Shown one piece after another: positions 7,787-15,430 of a stretch of DNA of 64,000 bases. The DNA is taken from contig CAWFBJ010000008.1 of assembly GCA_963814055.1 (NCBI GenBank), positions 62,001-126,000 of the forward strand. The letters are read 5' to 3'. The notes below the pieces were generated by a model. The model ran no database searches. It was not told the DNA's origin and saw only the letters and a list, made by a program, of their open reading frames with translations. A program made the translations under genes and the position numbers. The stretch's first letter is position 1; every line of letters begins with the position of its first letter. The DNA is from AWTP1-13 sp963814055. Its GTDB lineage: Bacteria > Pseudomonadota > Alphaproteobacteria > Rhizobiales > Hyphomicrobiaceae.

Positions 7787-9330
7787 GGCGTGCCGTTTCG
7801 GCTCAGGAAGGTGCCCTTGATGACTCGACCCGCATTGGCTGCCTGCGACCAGATTGCCGCCCAAGACGAAGCACTCTTTATGTCGCTCAATGTCCGCAGC
7901 AAACGTGCGCGTTGCGCCTCGGGAACGAGCTCTATGATCTTGGCCCACAGCGCGTCGATGTTGTAAGGCGCCACCGCAATGTCGGTGCGCACCGGAACGA
8001 TCTCGTTGGCAGCGAAGCCGAGATCGGAGGAGACTGCCTCCATGGCGCCGCGGATCGACTGCGACTTGGGCTGCGCAGCGCCGGACAAGTCGTACGGCGG
8101 CTCCCATTCATTGAAGGGTCGCAACCCGTCGATATGTGTGAGCACGAGCAGCATCGGCGGTCTGCGCCGGTTTGGCTCGGCAGAGAAATGGCTGCGAATG
8201 GCGGTCAGGGCCTGGCGGTCGATCTCGCGCGCAGCGCGGGTAGCCGAAACGACCCAGAGCACCATGTCGGCCTGCGCGGCGCTTTCAATCAAAACATCGA
8301 AGGAGTTTGCGCCGGTGAGACCTGGGGTATCGATCAGCAGGGCGGCAGGCAGGCCTTCGTGTGTGAGCGTATAGGCGGTGACGCGGGCTGTCGTCGGCAC
8401 GACACTCACTTCGGCTTCGACAGCATTCGCAAGGGCGTTGAGCAGGCTCGACTTGCCGGCCCCGGTCTGCCCCGCGAGAAGAATGCGTATCGGCTCCGCC
8501 CCGCGGGCTTCAGCTGCCGCCATGTCGGCGCGCGAGTTCGTCGTGATGTGGCTGTTGAGCTCGGCTTGGGTGACGCGCAAGCTGCCGCCGTAAAGATCGA
8601 TGGCGGCACGCCCGACTTCTTTGACGTAGGCGCGTGCCAGGCGACGCGCCAGGTGCTCACGGCCTGCGTCATAGATCTGCCGCGTGAAGCGTTCGCGCAA
8701 TTCCTGGGTCGCTGCCGAAACGGGGTTGAGCAGGCGCATGATGCGCCATAGGTCATGGCCCTTCTCGACCAGGTTCAGCGCGCCTCTCCAGCGGTACACC
8801 CACATCAGCTGCGCTACGGTGATGCGGTCGCCCAGCGGGAAGGTCTTTGTGACGAAATCGCGCAAGCCGTTGCTGGCGCGTTCGACCACGGCCAGCGCCT
8901 CCGGTACCGTAAATTGCAGCAGTGGGTCCTTGCGCTCAGGGTGCAGCCGGCGAGCGACCGTCTCGATCGTTTCCAATCCCAGGTTCAATACTGCATCCCG
9001 GCTCGACAAGCGCTCCGCATTTGCTGTGGAAGCAAGCGCAATGACGTCGTCCCAGGCCGCGGATTGCAGTGGGGACCAGGCTGCGTCGCTGACCGCATCT
9101 GTCGACCCTTCGGGTCTCGGTGTAGTCGGCGCAGGCCCCGTGATCAGTCGCTTCTCGAGGTAGTAGAGACCGGTCACAACAATGCAGGTCGCGACCCCCC
9201 AATACACGACGTACCCGTGCTGCCAGAGCCACAGCCCGCCCAGCGGGATCAGGCTAACAGTCGGCAGCAGCAGGGCGACGATCAGGAGCAAGGTGCGCGA
9301 GTAGCCGGGAAGCTTGCCCTGTTCCTTCAC
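7783..9330 (-). CDS. Membrane-anchored GTPase
   Basis: This 515-aa protein has two N-terminal membrane helices (about residues 9-32 and 38-56), a helical region, then a GTPase domain from about residue 280. G1 is GQTGAGKSS, G3 is DTPG and the G4-like motif is THID in place of the usual NKxD. A short helical C terminus follows. It resembles the 50S-binding/dynamin-like membrane GTPases (YfjP/YcjX neighbourhoods), but I cannot name a characterised orthologue. The GTG start at 9330 overlaps the upstream GTPase stop by 4 nt (GTGA). Its own stop overlaps the AI-2E permease start by 4 nt. Confidence 0.82.
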   Translation of the reverse strand: MKEQGKLPGYSRTLLLIVALLLPTVSLIPLGGLWLWQHGYVVYWGVATCIVVTGLYYLEKRLITGPAPTTPRPEGSTDAVSDAAWSPLQSAAWDDVIALASTANAERLSSRDAVLNLGLETIETVARRLHPERKDPLLQFTVPEALAVVERASNGLRDFVTKTFPLGDRITVAQLMWVYRWRGALNLVEKGHDLWRIMRLLNPVSAATQELRERFTRQIYDAGREHLARRLARAYVKEVGRAAIDLYGGSLRVTQAELNSHITTNSRADMAAAEARGAEPIRILLAGQTGAGKSSLLNALANAVEAEVSVVPTTARVTAYTLTHEGLPAALLIDTPGLTGANSFDVLIESAAQADMVLWVVSATRAAREIDRQALTAIRSHFSAEPNRRRPPMLLVLTHIDGLRPFNEWEPPYDLSGAAQPKSQSIRGAMEAVSSDLGFAANEIVPVRTDIAVAPYNIDALWAKIIELVPEAQRARLLRTLSDIKSASSWAAIWSQAANAGRVIKGTFLSRNGTP

Positions 9331-10517
9331 GGCGCACCTTCGGCTTTTCCCATATCCGTCTCGCGCTTCTTCGCGAGTCGAAAGGCATTCTGCAAGGTTT
9401 CGCGATAGACAGTCGCCACTTCCTCAGCGGACTCGCCACGCCGGCGACGCTCCAGAAAATAGATGGCGGCCTTGCCCGTTGCGTAGGTGGTTGCAAAGCT
9501 TGCCGCCGCCGCCGCCGCCGCGCCGACAGTCTGGCCGTAGCCGGGTATAAGCTTGACGAGTTGGCGGATGCCGAAGGTGGACGCCGTACGAACGAGGGTA
9601 CTTACGCCAAGCGCTCCCAGAAATTCCGCGTAAGTGCGTCTATCCCAGTGCATGCCATGCAGTTTGGCGAGCTGCCGCAGCATTGCGGCCTGTACCATCG
9701 GCACGGCAACAACCCCCGCAACCGGCACTGCATCACTCGCACCAGCGGCGACGGCAAATCCCAGGATATGTGCATTTGCCGTGCGCGTATCGGTTCTTCC
9801 TGGCGCGCCCGGTAACTCGGCGAGGGCCAGCGCTACTGCTGCTGGCGCAGCCGCAATCAGCGCGCTCACGAGGGCCTCGCGACCATAGTCGGCCGGTTCA
9901 AAGCCGTCGCCCGGCTGTGTGAAATCGATGGGAACGAAGCTCAAACCGCTCTTGCCCGACAGCTTCTTGAACTGCGCCTGCTGATGCGCCAGCGATTCTG
10001 TCAGCGACTCTGGCAGGGCGTCACTGTAGTGAGGGGCTGCGTAGGGATAGGGGAGCGTGTGTCCGGTTCCGGGCGGATAGGCTTCATGAAGACTTGTTTG
10101 CGCCACCACGAGAGGCCAGTCTGGGTAGCGCTGCCGTGCTTGGCCAATAACCTCAAGCAGGGCGTGCTGCTCGGAGTCGAGGGCTTTGACGACGGCCAGC
10201 ATCAGGTGCGCGCGGCCCTGGCAAAAAGCAATGTCTGCCGTGGGGTCGTAACCAGCTTCACCCAATCCGCGCGTGTCCAGGAAGCGGATAATCGGCGCCT
10301 CGTCGGGAAAGTCGAACACGCGGGCCGTTCTGGTGCAGGCGCGAAAGCCGGCGCCGATTTCGGCATCCGTTGCCTGTGTCAGGGCCCGGATGATAGAGGT
10401 CTTGCCGCTTTGCACCTTTCCAACCAGCCACACCACGGGAGCAAACTGGCGAGCCTTGTCGGCGATGGGCGCACTGCTGTCGGCCGATTGGCTCATCGCG
10501 GTTCCGTCGACGCTCAT
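9327..10517 (-). CDS. GTPase with C-terminal DUF697 (YcjF-like) domain
   Basis: The N-terminal GTPase domain has G1 GKVQSGKTS and G3 DTRG. The G4 position reads AQTSLHE rather than NKxD, so nucleotide specificity is uncertain. The C-terminal half (from about LGFAVAAGASDAVPVAG) is a DUF697 membrane-associated helical domain with GYGQTVGAAAAAAASF. From ATG 10517 the protein is 396 aa; ATG 10550 or GTG 10568 would add 11 or 17 residues and no start has a strong ribosome-binding site. It is the first gene of the GTPase-GTPase-permease chain, each junction overlapping by 4 nt. Confidence 0.8.
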   Translation of the reverse strand: MSVDGTAMSQSADSSAPIADKARQFAPVVWLVGKVQSGKTSIIRALTQATDAEIGAGFRACTRTARVFDFPDEAPIIRFLDTRGLGEAGYDPTADIAFCQGRAHLMLAVVKALDSEQHALLEVIGQARQRYPDWPLVVAQTSLHEAYPPGTGHTLPYPYAAPHYSDALPESLTESLAHQQAQFKKLSGKSGLSFVPIDFTQPGDGFEPADYGREALVSALIAAAPAAVALALAELPGAPGRTDTRTANAHILGFAVAAGASDAVPVAGVVAVPMVQAAMLRQLAKLHGMHWDRRTYAEFLGALGVSTLVRTASTFGIRQLVKLIPGYGQTVGAAAAAAASFATTYATGKAAIYFLERRRRGESAEEVATVYRETLQNAFRLAKKRETDMGKAEGAP

Positions 10518-10721
10518 GTGGGTAAGACCCTGCTTGATGACAACGCGCATTGGCCAATGCAGTTTCACCCAAGCTCGAGCTTATTTTCTTCCACGGAATC
10601 ACTTGGTCCGCAGCCAGAAGCTGGCTGAAGTATGCCTGGGATCGGACGCTGAGGCACCTGCATCTGAGTTCGACAAAGGTTTCGGCAATATCAACACGAG
10701 CGAGAGAGAAGGACAATCGAC

Positions 10722-10982
10722 ATGGCTGTTTTCACCGTGCGCCAGGGAGGACGCTACCGCGCGACCGTTACGTTGGGATGGCTTGAGCGCTGGGCGACCA
10801 ACGATCTGATCGTCGAGAAGCTGCAGGCAGCCGGGTTCAGCGATATTTCCGTGACGGGCAGTGGCTGGACGCGTGTTGCGGAGGCGTCTTGGCCGGGGCC
10901 TGATACGGCTGCCGAGATGCCCTCCCAAATCACCGAGGTGATCGATCTGACCGATAGCAGTGCCGTGGTCGCCCGGCACTAG
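10722..10982 (+). CDS. Small hypothetical protein (86 aa)
   Basis: An AGAAGGA ribosome-binding site precedes the ATG. The protein is soluble and compact, starting MAVFTVRQGGRYRATVTLGW, with a predicted mixed alpha/beta part (LIVEKLQAAGFSDISVTGSG) and a hydrophilic tail. I do not recognise a family. It is divergent from the GTPase operon (205 nt away). Codon use resembles its neighbours, so I consider it a real gene. Confidence 0.6.
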   Translation: MAVFTVRQGGRYRATVTLGWLERWATNDLIVEKLQAAGFSDISVTGSGWTRVAEASWPGPDTAAEMPSQITEVIDLTDSSAVVARH

Positions 10983-11045
10983 ACATCATTCGTGCGAACG
11001 AGAGGCCAAGCTTCAGCTCGGTAACGGACATGTGAGAGTGCAGAC

Positions 11046-11070
11046 GGAACACCGTGCCTGTCTTGGCGTT
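11046..11070 (+). promoter_or_regulatory. EcfG-type promoter upstream of the metalloprotease gene
   Basis: A perfect GGAAC (11046-11050), 16-nt spacer, CGTT (11067-11070) lies in the 253-nt gap before the matrixin-like gene, on the same strand. Transcription would start near 11077 and leave a leader of about 160 nt that could encode only 9-10-residue peptides. Confidence 0.65.
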
Positions 11071-11235
11071 GAGGTGGATTCTCGCACAGCACGCACACGG
11101 CGTTTTTGCGCTGATGGGCGCTTTATGGCTAACGTATCGTTGACGTTCAGAATTTAGCCCCCTAAAAACTCCCACCCAGTTCGCAAACGCAGCAAAAGCT
11201 GCGGGCAGAACTGTAAAGCGAGGGAATGGCGGTGA

Positions 11236-12048
11236 GTGCACCGCCCAACGGGGGAAAATCCGTTGAGGATTCTGATTGCAGGCCTCGTCGGGCTGCTCTT
11301 TGGCGCATTTGGAGCGGCCGAGGCCCAAGATGGCAATATTTTCAAGATCCTGAAATTGGAGGGTCACCAAGTCCGCTGGCAGGTGCCGCGCGACGGAGAA
11401 CCTCGTGTCGTGACCTATCAAATCGCCAACGGGGCGGTTGAATTCTCGAGCGCGCGCAACTGCCGCAAAATCACAAACCTCGGCGAGTTGATTGCGGCTT
11501 CCCAGATAGACGTCACTACCCTTCGCACGGAACTTGCTGCCGCATTTTCCATGTGGGAGGCGGCTGCCAACATCACCTTCCGTGAAGTTCCCGAGGGTAC
11601 GCGAGCCGACATCTTGATAGGCGCCCAGATGGAACCCGAGGGTTGGGCCTTCGCTGATGTGTTCTACGACATCGCCTCTTCCGAGCCGATCAAACCCATA
11701 TCGAGAGCGTTGGTTTGTTTGAATCCATTGCGGCGTTGGAAGGTCGGCTTCGATGGCGATCTCAGGAAATACGATTTGCGCTATACCTTCGCCCACGAGA
11801 TCGGTCACGCCATAGGGCTCGACCATCCCGGTGGTGGTGATCAGATCATGGGTTACCGGTACGAAGAGCATTTCCGTACTTTGCAGTCAGGCGATATCCG
11901 TGGCGCGATTGCGCTCTATGGTGAAGCTCGCCACGCTGGGCTTTCTCAAATTCAATCCGGTCCCATTCAAACGCGGGTGCCGGTCTACTCGGTTCGCCGC
12001 TTCGCCAAGCGTTGGGGAACGAGAGGCTTCAACACACGTTCTCCTTGA
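11236..12048 (+). CDS. Secreted matrixin-like zinc metalloprotease
   Basis: The 270-aa protein has an N-terminal signal peptide (hydrophobic core LIAGLVGLLFGAFGAAEA) and a zinc-binding motif HEIGHAIGLDH starting near residue 187, followed by a Met-turn-like GDQIMGYRYE. HExxHxxGxxH is the catalytic signature of metzincins, and the sequence fits the matrixin (peptidase M10A) group. Two starts are possible: GTG 11236, used here, or TTG 11263, which has a GGGGGA ribosome-binding site and leaves a standard-length signal peptide. Export to the periplasm or outside is expected. A perfect EcfG-type promoter upstream suggests stress control. Confidence 0.82.
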   Translation: MHRPTGENPLRILIAGLVGLLFGAFGAAEAQDGNIFKILKLEGHQVRWQVPRDGEPRVVTYQIANGAVEFSSARNCRKITNLGELIAASQIDVTTLRTELAAAFSMWEAAANITFREVPEGTRADILIGAQMEPEGWAFADVFYDIASSEPIKPISRALVCLNPLRRWKVGFDGDLRKYDLRYTFAHEIGHAIGLDHPGGGDQIMGYRYEEHFRTLQSGDIRGAIALYGEARHAGLSQIQSGPIQTRVPVYSVRRFAKRWGTRGFNTRSP

Positions 12049-12071
12049 GTTCAATTGAACAACTCAAGGAG
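12041..12071 (+). promoter_or_regulatory. Perfect 11-bp hairpin containing the ribosome-binding site of the next gene
   Basis: CTCCTTGAGTT (12041-12051) and AACTCAAGGAG (12061-12071) form an 11-bp stem with a 9-nt loop. The 3' arm holds AAGGAG, the Shine-Dalgarno of the 27-aa ORF at 12079. The 5' arm overlaps the stop codon of the metalloprotease. No T-tract follows, so this is a better candidate for translation control than for an intrinsic terminator. Confidence 0.6.
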
Positions 12072-12078
12072 TTTCGTC

Positions 12079-12162
12079 GTGGGCCGCGGTCTCATTCTAT
12101 GGCTGGTCGGAATACCGCTGCCGATCGTTCTCCTTCTCTACTTCTTCGGCTATCTCAGTTGA
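12079..12162 (+). CDS. 27-aa small hydrophobic membrane protein
   Basis: The GTG-started ORF encodes MGRGLILWLVGIPLPIVLLL followed by YFFGYLS. It has a charged MGRG head, then one membrane helix. Short MGRG-L-WLLG-P-P proteins of this shape are widespread in Alphaproteobacteria and usually unannotated. A strong AAGGAG lies 9 nt before the GTG, inside a perfect hairpin. It probably forms a bicistron with the metalloprotease gene. Function is unknown. Confidence 0.65.
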   Translation: MGRGLILWLVGIPLPIVLLLYFFGYLS

Positions 12163-12180
12163 GTCGCGGGTCTCGCGACA

Positions 12181-13002
12181 CTAGGCCGTAGCGAGGCTTG
12201 GCTGCTCCGGCCGTCCGCGAATGTCAAAGAACAATGCCTGGCTAATCACCGCCTTTACGTTGTCGGGATGGAATGGCTTGGTGATCAGGAACGTGGGTTC
12301 CGGCCGCGTACCGGTGAGCAGACGCTGTGGATAGGCAGTAACGAAGATGACCGGTAGCGAGAACGTGTGCAGGATTTCGTTCACCGCATCGAGGCCCGAG
12401 CTGCCGTCTGCGAGATGGATGTCGGCGAGCACGAGACCGGGCCTAAGTCGGCTGACGGCTTCGACAGCTTGATCGGCCGTACGGGCGATTTTGAGCACGC
12501 GATGGCCAAGGTCGGTGACCAACTGCTCCAGGTCGAGTGCGATCAGTGGTTCATCTTCGATGATGACGACGGTGGTCGCCATTTGCTTGGCTATTTCGCG
12601 ACCGGCCTCGTCGATAAGGCCCTGCAGTTCCTCGGGGCGGATGCCCATGATCTGAGCGGCATCGTGAGGTTGAAACTCCTCGACCGCGACGAGCAGAAAT
12701 GCCTGCCTTGCCTTCGGAGCAAGGATGTCCAGATTGCGCTTGGCAGCATCCAGAGCGGTGTGACGTGTTGCGTCACCTTCATCGCTGGTGGTGTTCAAGG
12801 GAATCGAATTAACAATCGTAAGAAAGGTGCGATAGAGCGCGACCCGTGGTGGCAGATTGGGTGCAAAAATTGTCGGGTCTGCGAGCATTGCCTCCAGAGT
12901 GGAAACAACATACGCGTCGCCGCTTTTCTGACTGCCGGTAACTGAGCGGGCGAAGCGCCTCAGGTACGGTAAATGCGCCGTAACCCTCTCTGCAATAGAC
13001 AT
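12181..13002 (-). CDS. phyR: General stress response regulator PhyR
   Basis: The 273-aa protein has an N-terminal EcfG-like sigma domain (residues 1-135, starting MSIAERVTAHLPYLRRFARS) and a C-terminal receiver domain (about 143-258) with the acidic pair IEDEP, phospho-acceptor Asp near 194 in VLADIHLADGSSGLDAV, and the conserved Lys in FLITKPF. On phosphorylation PhyR binds NepR through the sigma-like domain and frees EcfG (established for the family). The ribosome-binding site GGAGG precedes ATG 13002. It is divergent from nepR-ecfG and has its own perfect EcfG-type promoter at 13053-13077, implying positive autoregulation. Confidence 0.95.
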   Translation of the reverse strand: MSIAERVTAHLPYLRRFARSVTGSQKSGDAYVVSTLEAMLADPTIFAPNLPPRVALYRTFLTIVNSIPLNTTSDEGDATRHTALDAAKRNLDILAPKARQAFLLVAVEEFQPHDAAQIMGIRPEELQGLIDEAGREIAKQMATTVVIIEDEPLIALDLEQLVTDLGHRVLKIARTADQAVEAVSRLRPGLVLADIHLADGSSGLDAVNEILHTFSLPVIFVTAYPQRLLTGTRPEPTFLITKPFHPDNVKAVISQALFFDIRGRPEQPSLATA

Positions 13003-13052
13003 TATTTCCCTCCAGTGCGCTAGCGGCCAAGCTTTATCAGCCCGACATCATC

Positions 13053-13077
13053 AACGCCTTGGATGCCAAGAGGTTCC
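13053..13077 (-). promoter_or_regulatory. EcfG-type promoter of phyR
   Basis: Reverse strand: GGAAC (13077-13073), 16-nt spacer, CGTT (13056-13053), a perfect consensus match. Transcription would begin about 45 nt upstream of the phyR ATG. Confidence 0.8.
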
Positions 13078-13085
13078 CGATGGCG

Positions 13086-13110
13086 GGAACCATCGTGCAG
13101 GCACATCGTT
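13086..13110 (+). promoter_or_regulatory. EcfG-type promoter of nepR-ecfG
   Basis: Forward strand: GGAAC (13086-13090), 16-nt spacer, CGTT (13107-13110), a perfect match that lies back to back with the phyR promoter (8 nt between the two -35 elements). It predicts autoregulation of the anti-sigma/sigma operon. Confidence 0.82.
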
Positions 13111-13166
13111 GATCTGGTTGAGGCTATCGAGGCGTGATTAATCCTGCAAATGCAAAAGGAGGGACA

Positions 13167-13511
13167 GTGGGAGCGAATACAGGCTCTGCGGAGCACGCGA
13201 GCGAGGCGCGAACCGAGGGAAATCACAGGGATGATGCGCGAGAGTTGCGGCAATACGAACAATCTGCAGCCGTAGCTTCGAGACATCATCTCTACATCGT
13301 CCACAGCGCGGACGTACCGAAGAGCCCGTCGATCATGAAAGGCCCCCCCAAGCGACACCAAGGCAAGCCGAACGGCATGCTAGATCGCTCGGCCCAGGTG
13401 CAGATCGGCCGCATGCTGAGGGACGTTTTTGCCGATGTCGCCGAGGAGCCGGTACCGGAGCGTTTCGTGATGCTTTTGGAGGCTCTCCAAGCCAAGGAGC
13501 AGCAACCGTGA
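13167..13511 (+). CDS. nepR: Anti-sigma factor NepR
   Basis: The C-terminal part carries the NepR core LDRSAQVQIGRMLRDVF followed by the EEPVPERF segment, the two helices that clamp EcfG. From GTG 13167 (AAGGAGG ribosome-binding site just upstream, about 50 nt after the predicted transcription start) the protein is 114 aa, long for NepR. A start at ATG 13335 would give a 58-aa form closer to the family norm. It binds EcfG in unstressed cells and phospho-PhyR under stress. The stop overlaps the ecfG start in GTGA, so the two are translationally coupled. Confidence 0.88.
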   Translation: MGANTGSAEHASEARTEGNHRDDARELRQYEQSAAVASRHHLYIVHSADVPKSPSIMKGPPKRHQGKPNGMLDRSAQVQIGRMLRDVFADVAEEPVPERFVMLLEALQAKEQQP

Positions 13512-14071
13512 ATACGGCATCTGTTGCCCTTAAGAATGCCCTCTTGGGCCTCATCCCCAATTTGCGTGCATTCGCTGTGTCCCTCTGCGGCGACATCGAG
13601 CGCGCGGACGATCTCGTCCAGGAAACCTTGCTGAAGGCCTGGAATCATCTTGATAGTTTTGAGGAGGGTACCAATCTGCGTGCGTGGCTATTTACTATCC
13701 TCCGTAATACATACTTCTCTGAATGCCGACGGCGCCGACGAGAGGTAGAGGACCGCGACGGCACTAAGGCCGCGGACCTTTCCGTCCATCCAGAGCAACC
13801 GGGGCATTTGGATATGCAGGATTTCCGCCGCGCGCTGGATGTCTTGCCACTTGATCAACGCGAAGCATTGGTGCTCGTAGGTGCCGCTGGGTTCTCCTAC
13901 GAAGAGGCAGCGGAGATCTCTGGCTGCGCTGTAGGGACGATAAAGAGCCGGGTCAATCGCGCGCGGTCGAAGCTGACCGATCTGCTCAGCGTCAGTGCGT
14001 CGCACGATTACGGTCCTGACGCCGCGACTGAAGCCATTGTAGCTCGCACGGTCAGCAGTGGAATGCGGTGA
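13508..14071 (+). CDS. ecfG: General stress response sigma factor EcfG (ECF15)
   Basis: The 187-aa ECF sigma factor has region 2 (residues 10-80, DLVQETLLKAWNHLDSFEEG and LRAWLFTILRNTYFSECRRR) and region 4 (105-165, LPLDQREALVLVGAAGFSYE then IKSRVNRAR). These are features of the EcfG/ECF15 group of Alphaproteobacteria. It directs RNA polymerase to GGAAC-N16/17-cGTT promoters, several of which are present nearby. It is co-transcribed with nepR through a 4-nt overlap. Its 3' end overlaps that of the second phyR paralogue by 20 nt (convergent). Confidence 0.95.
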   Translation: MNTASVALKNALLGLIPNLRAFAVSLCGDIERADDLVQETLLKAWNHLDSFEEGTNLRAWLFTILRNTYFSECRRRRREVEDRDGTKAADLSVHPEQPGHLDMQDFRRALDVLPLDQREALVLVGAAGFSYEEAAEISGCAVGTIKSRVNRARSKLTDLLSVSASHDYGPDAATEAIVARTVSSGMR

Positions 14072-14852
14072 CGGGTTGCTTAGTCTGTTGGTCGAAAAAC
14101 AAGACCTGGCTGACAATTGCCTTCACAGCATCTTCGCGGAACGGCTTGGAGATGAGAAAGGGCGGCTCCCGACCTTTCCCAGTCGAAAGCTTTTCGGGAA
14201 ATGCTGTCACGAACACGACGGGCACAGTGAAGCTTCGCAGAATGTCGTTGACGGCATCGAGACCCGAGCTTCCGTCAGCCAGGCGAATGTCGGCGATCAC
14301 AAGGCCAGGCCTCTTGATCTGAGCTGCCTTCAGCGCGTTCTTGTGTGTCCGTGCAACCGACACAACTCTGTGACCTAGCCCCTCCAATATGCGCTGTAAG
14401 TCCAGGGCAATGAGAGGCTCATCCTCGATGATAAGGACGTCAGTAGCGATCTGCCGACTGATCTCGGTGCCCGCTTCCCTCAGTAATTGGTCAACCCGGC
14501 GCTCGGACATCTGCAGTATTTGAGCTGCTTCCGCGTGACTGAAACCCTCAACCGAAACCAGCAAGAAAGCCTGCCTGCCTTCCGGCGTCAGCGCCGCCAA
14601 AGACCTGGTTGCTGTCTCGCCGATAAGTCCAGGCTCTGGGCCAGTTTCACGGTACCTGCGCGTCAATGTATCGAGAAAGCATTGGTAGAGCCCAAGGTGC
14701 GGCGGCAACTCGGGAAAGCGCGAAGGATCGGCCGCCATGACCTGGAGCACTCGAGCGACTGCGCCGTCGCCAGATTGCTGATTACCCGTCAAGAGCCGGG
14801 CAAACCTCCGCAGGTGCGGCAAATGGGGTGCAATGCTCTCCGCCAACGACAT
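14052..14852 (-). CDS. Second PhyR-type response regulator
   Basis: This 266-aa paralogue of the PhyR at 12181-13002 has the same layout: sigma-like domain (MSLAESIAPHLPHLRRFARL, to about residue 130) and receiver domain with IEDEP, Asp near 188 in LVIADIRLADGSSGLDAV and FLISKPF. All receiver catalytic residues look intact. The start ATG 14852 matches the family N terminus; no clear ribosome-binding site and no perfect EcfG promoter precede it, unlike phyR. It flanks ecfG on the other side, giving a phyR / nepR-ecfG / phyR2 sandwich. A second signal input, or a competitor for NepR, is an inference. Confidence 0.9.
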   Translation of the reverse strand: MSLAESIAPHLPHLRRFARLLTGNQQSGDGAVARVLQVMAADPSRFPELPPHLGLYQCFLDTLTRRYRETGPEPGLIGETATRSLAALTPEGRQAFLLVSVEGFSHAEAAQILQMSERRVDQLLREAGTEISRQIATDVLIIEDEPLIALDLQRILEGLGHRVVSVARTHKNALKAAQIKRPGLVIADIRLADGSSGLDAVNDILRSFTVPVVFVTAFPEKLSTGKGREPPFLISKPFREDAVKAIVSQVLFFDQQTKQPVTAFHC

Positions 14853-15155
14853 GGTGCTGCTGTGCCTGTTTCCGGGAGCGATGGTCAGTCTGGCAGAAGC
14901 TGCACACAACGCAACATTGGCGAATGTAGCACGCCCATGTACTGGCCGATATCTCGCCAAGCTGTGCCCCCCGCGGCTGGTGCGCCTGACGCCGAGCAAT
15001 AAGACTGCGCAGATAAGTGGGACAAAAAAACTCAGGCGGTGTTCGACCGCGCTTTGGCCGAACCGTTCTTGAAAGGTTCCACATCTTCTCGACGAGCTTG
15101 AGCGAAACCAGGCAGAATATTGAATTCACAATAATTTCAGGTCGCGGCCAAGGCG

Positions 15156-15180
15156 GGAACCCTTGTTCCTTCACGCAGTT
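15156..15180 (+). promoter_or_regulatory. Candidate EcfG-type promoter of a 39-aa membrane protein
   Basis: GGAAC (15156-15160), 16-nt spacer, AGTT (15177-15180). Only the first -10 base departs from consensus. It is placed 44 nt before the ATG of the 39-aa ORF in an otherwise gene-free 370-nt gap. Confidence 0.5.
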
Positions 15181-15223
15181 TGCATAACTACGCGTTAAGT
15201 CTCGAACAGAGCATGAGAGCGTT

Positions 15224-15343
15224 ATGAGTATTTGGAATACGATTCAGCAAGAGATGCGTGAAGTTGTCTGGCTGGCTTCGGTGGTCGGCGCACTGTCGAT
15301 CCTTGGGGTAAGCTTTGCAGTTGTGGTGGCAGGGTTGGCCTAA
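15224..15343 (+). CDS. 39-aa single-pass membrane protein
   Basis: The ORF encodes MSIWNTIQQEMREVVWLASV and then a strongly hydrophobic helix rich in Val, Gly and Leu ending GLA. An amphipathic head plus one membrane helix is typical of real bacterial small membrane proteins. A GAGAG sequence lies upstream, and a near-consensus EcfG promoter sits 44 nt before the start. No family name is known to me. Confidence 0.55.
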   Translation: MSIWNTIQQEMREVVWLASVVGALSILGVSFAVVVAGLA

Positions 15344-15399
15344 CCGCGCAAGCGGATCGGGCCTGCTGGTGGTGCCGCTAGATTTTGCTGCAGCTCGAT

Positions 15400-15424
15400 G
15401 GAACGAACAAGTTGCGATCGAGTT
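15400..15424 (+). promoter_or_regulatory. Candidate EcfG-type promoter of a small RNA
   Basis: GGAAC (15400-15404), 16-nt spacer, AGTT (15421-15424). The predicted transcription start near 15431 is followed not by an ORF but by a structured C-rich segment and an intrinsic terminator about 80 nt later. Confidence 0.5.
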
Positions 15425-15430
15425 TGGCTT

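Noticed and set aside
7787..8107. N-terminal extension of the AI-2E permease
   Set aside because: It overlaps the upstream GTPase coding sequence; the ATGA junction gives the right start.
15056..15080. GTTCC at 15076 as a reverse EcfG promoter for the second phyR
   Set aside because: The bases 16-17 nt away are not AACG, so the -10 element is missing.
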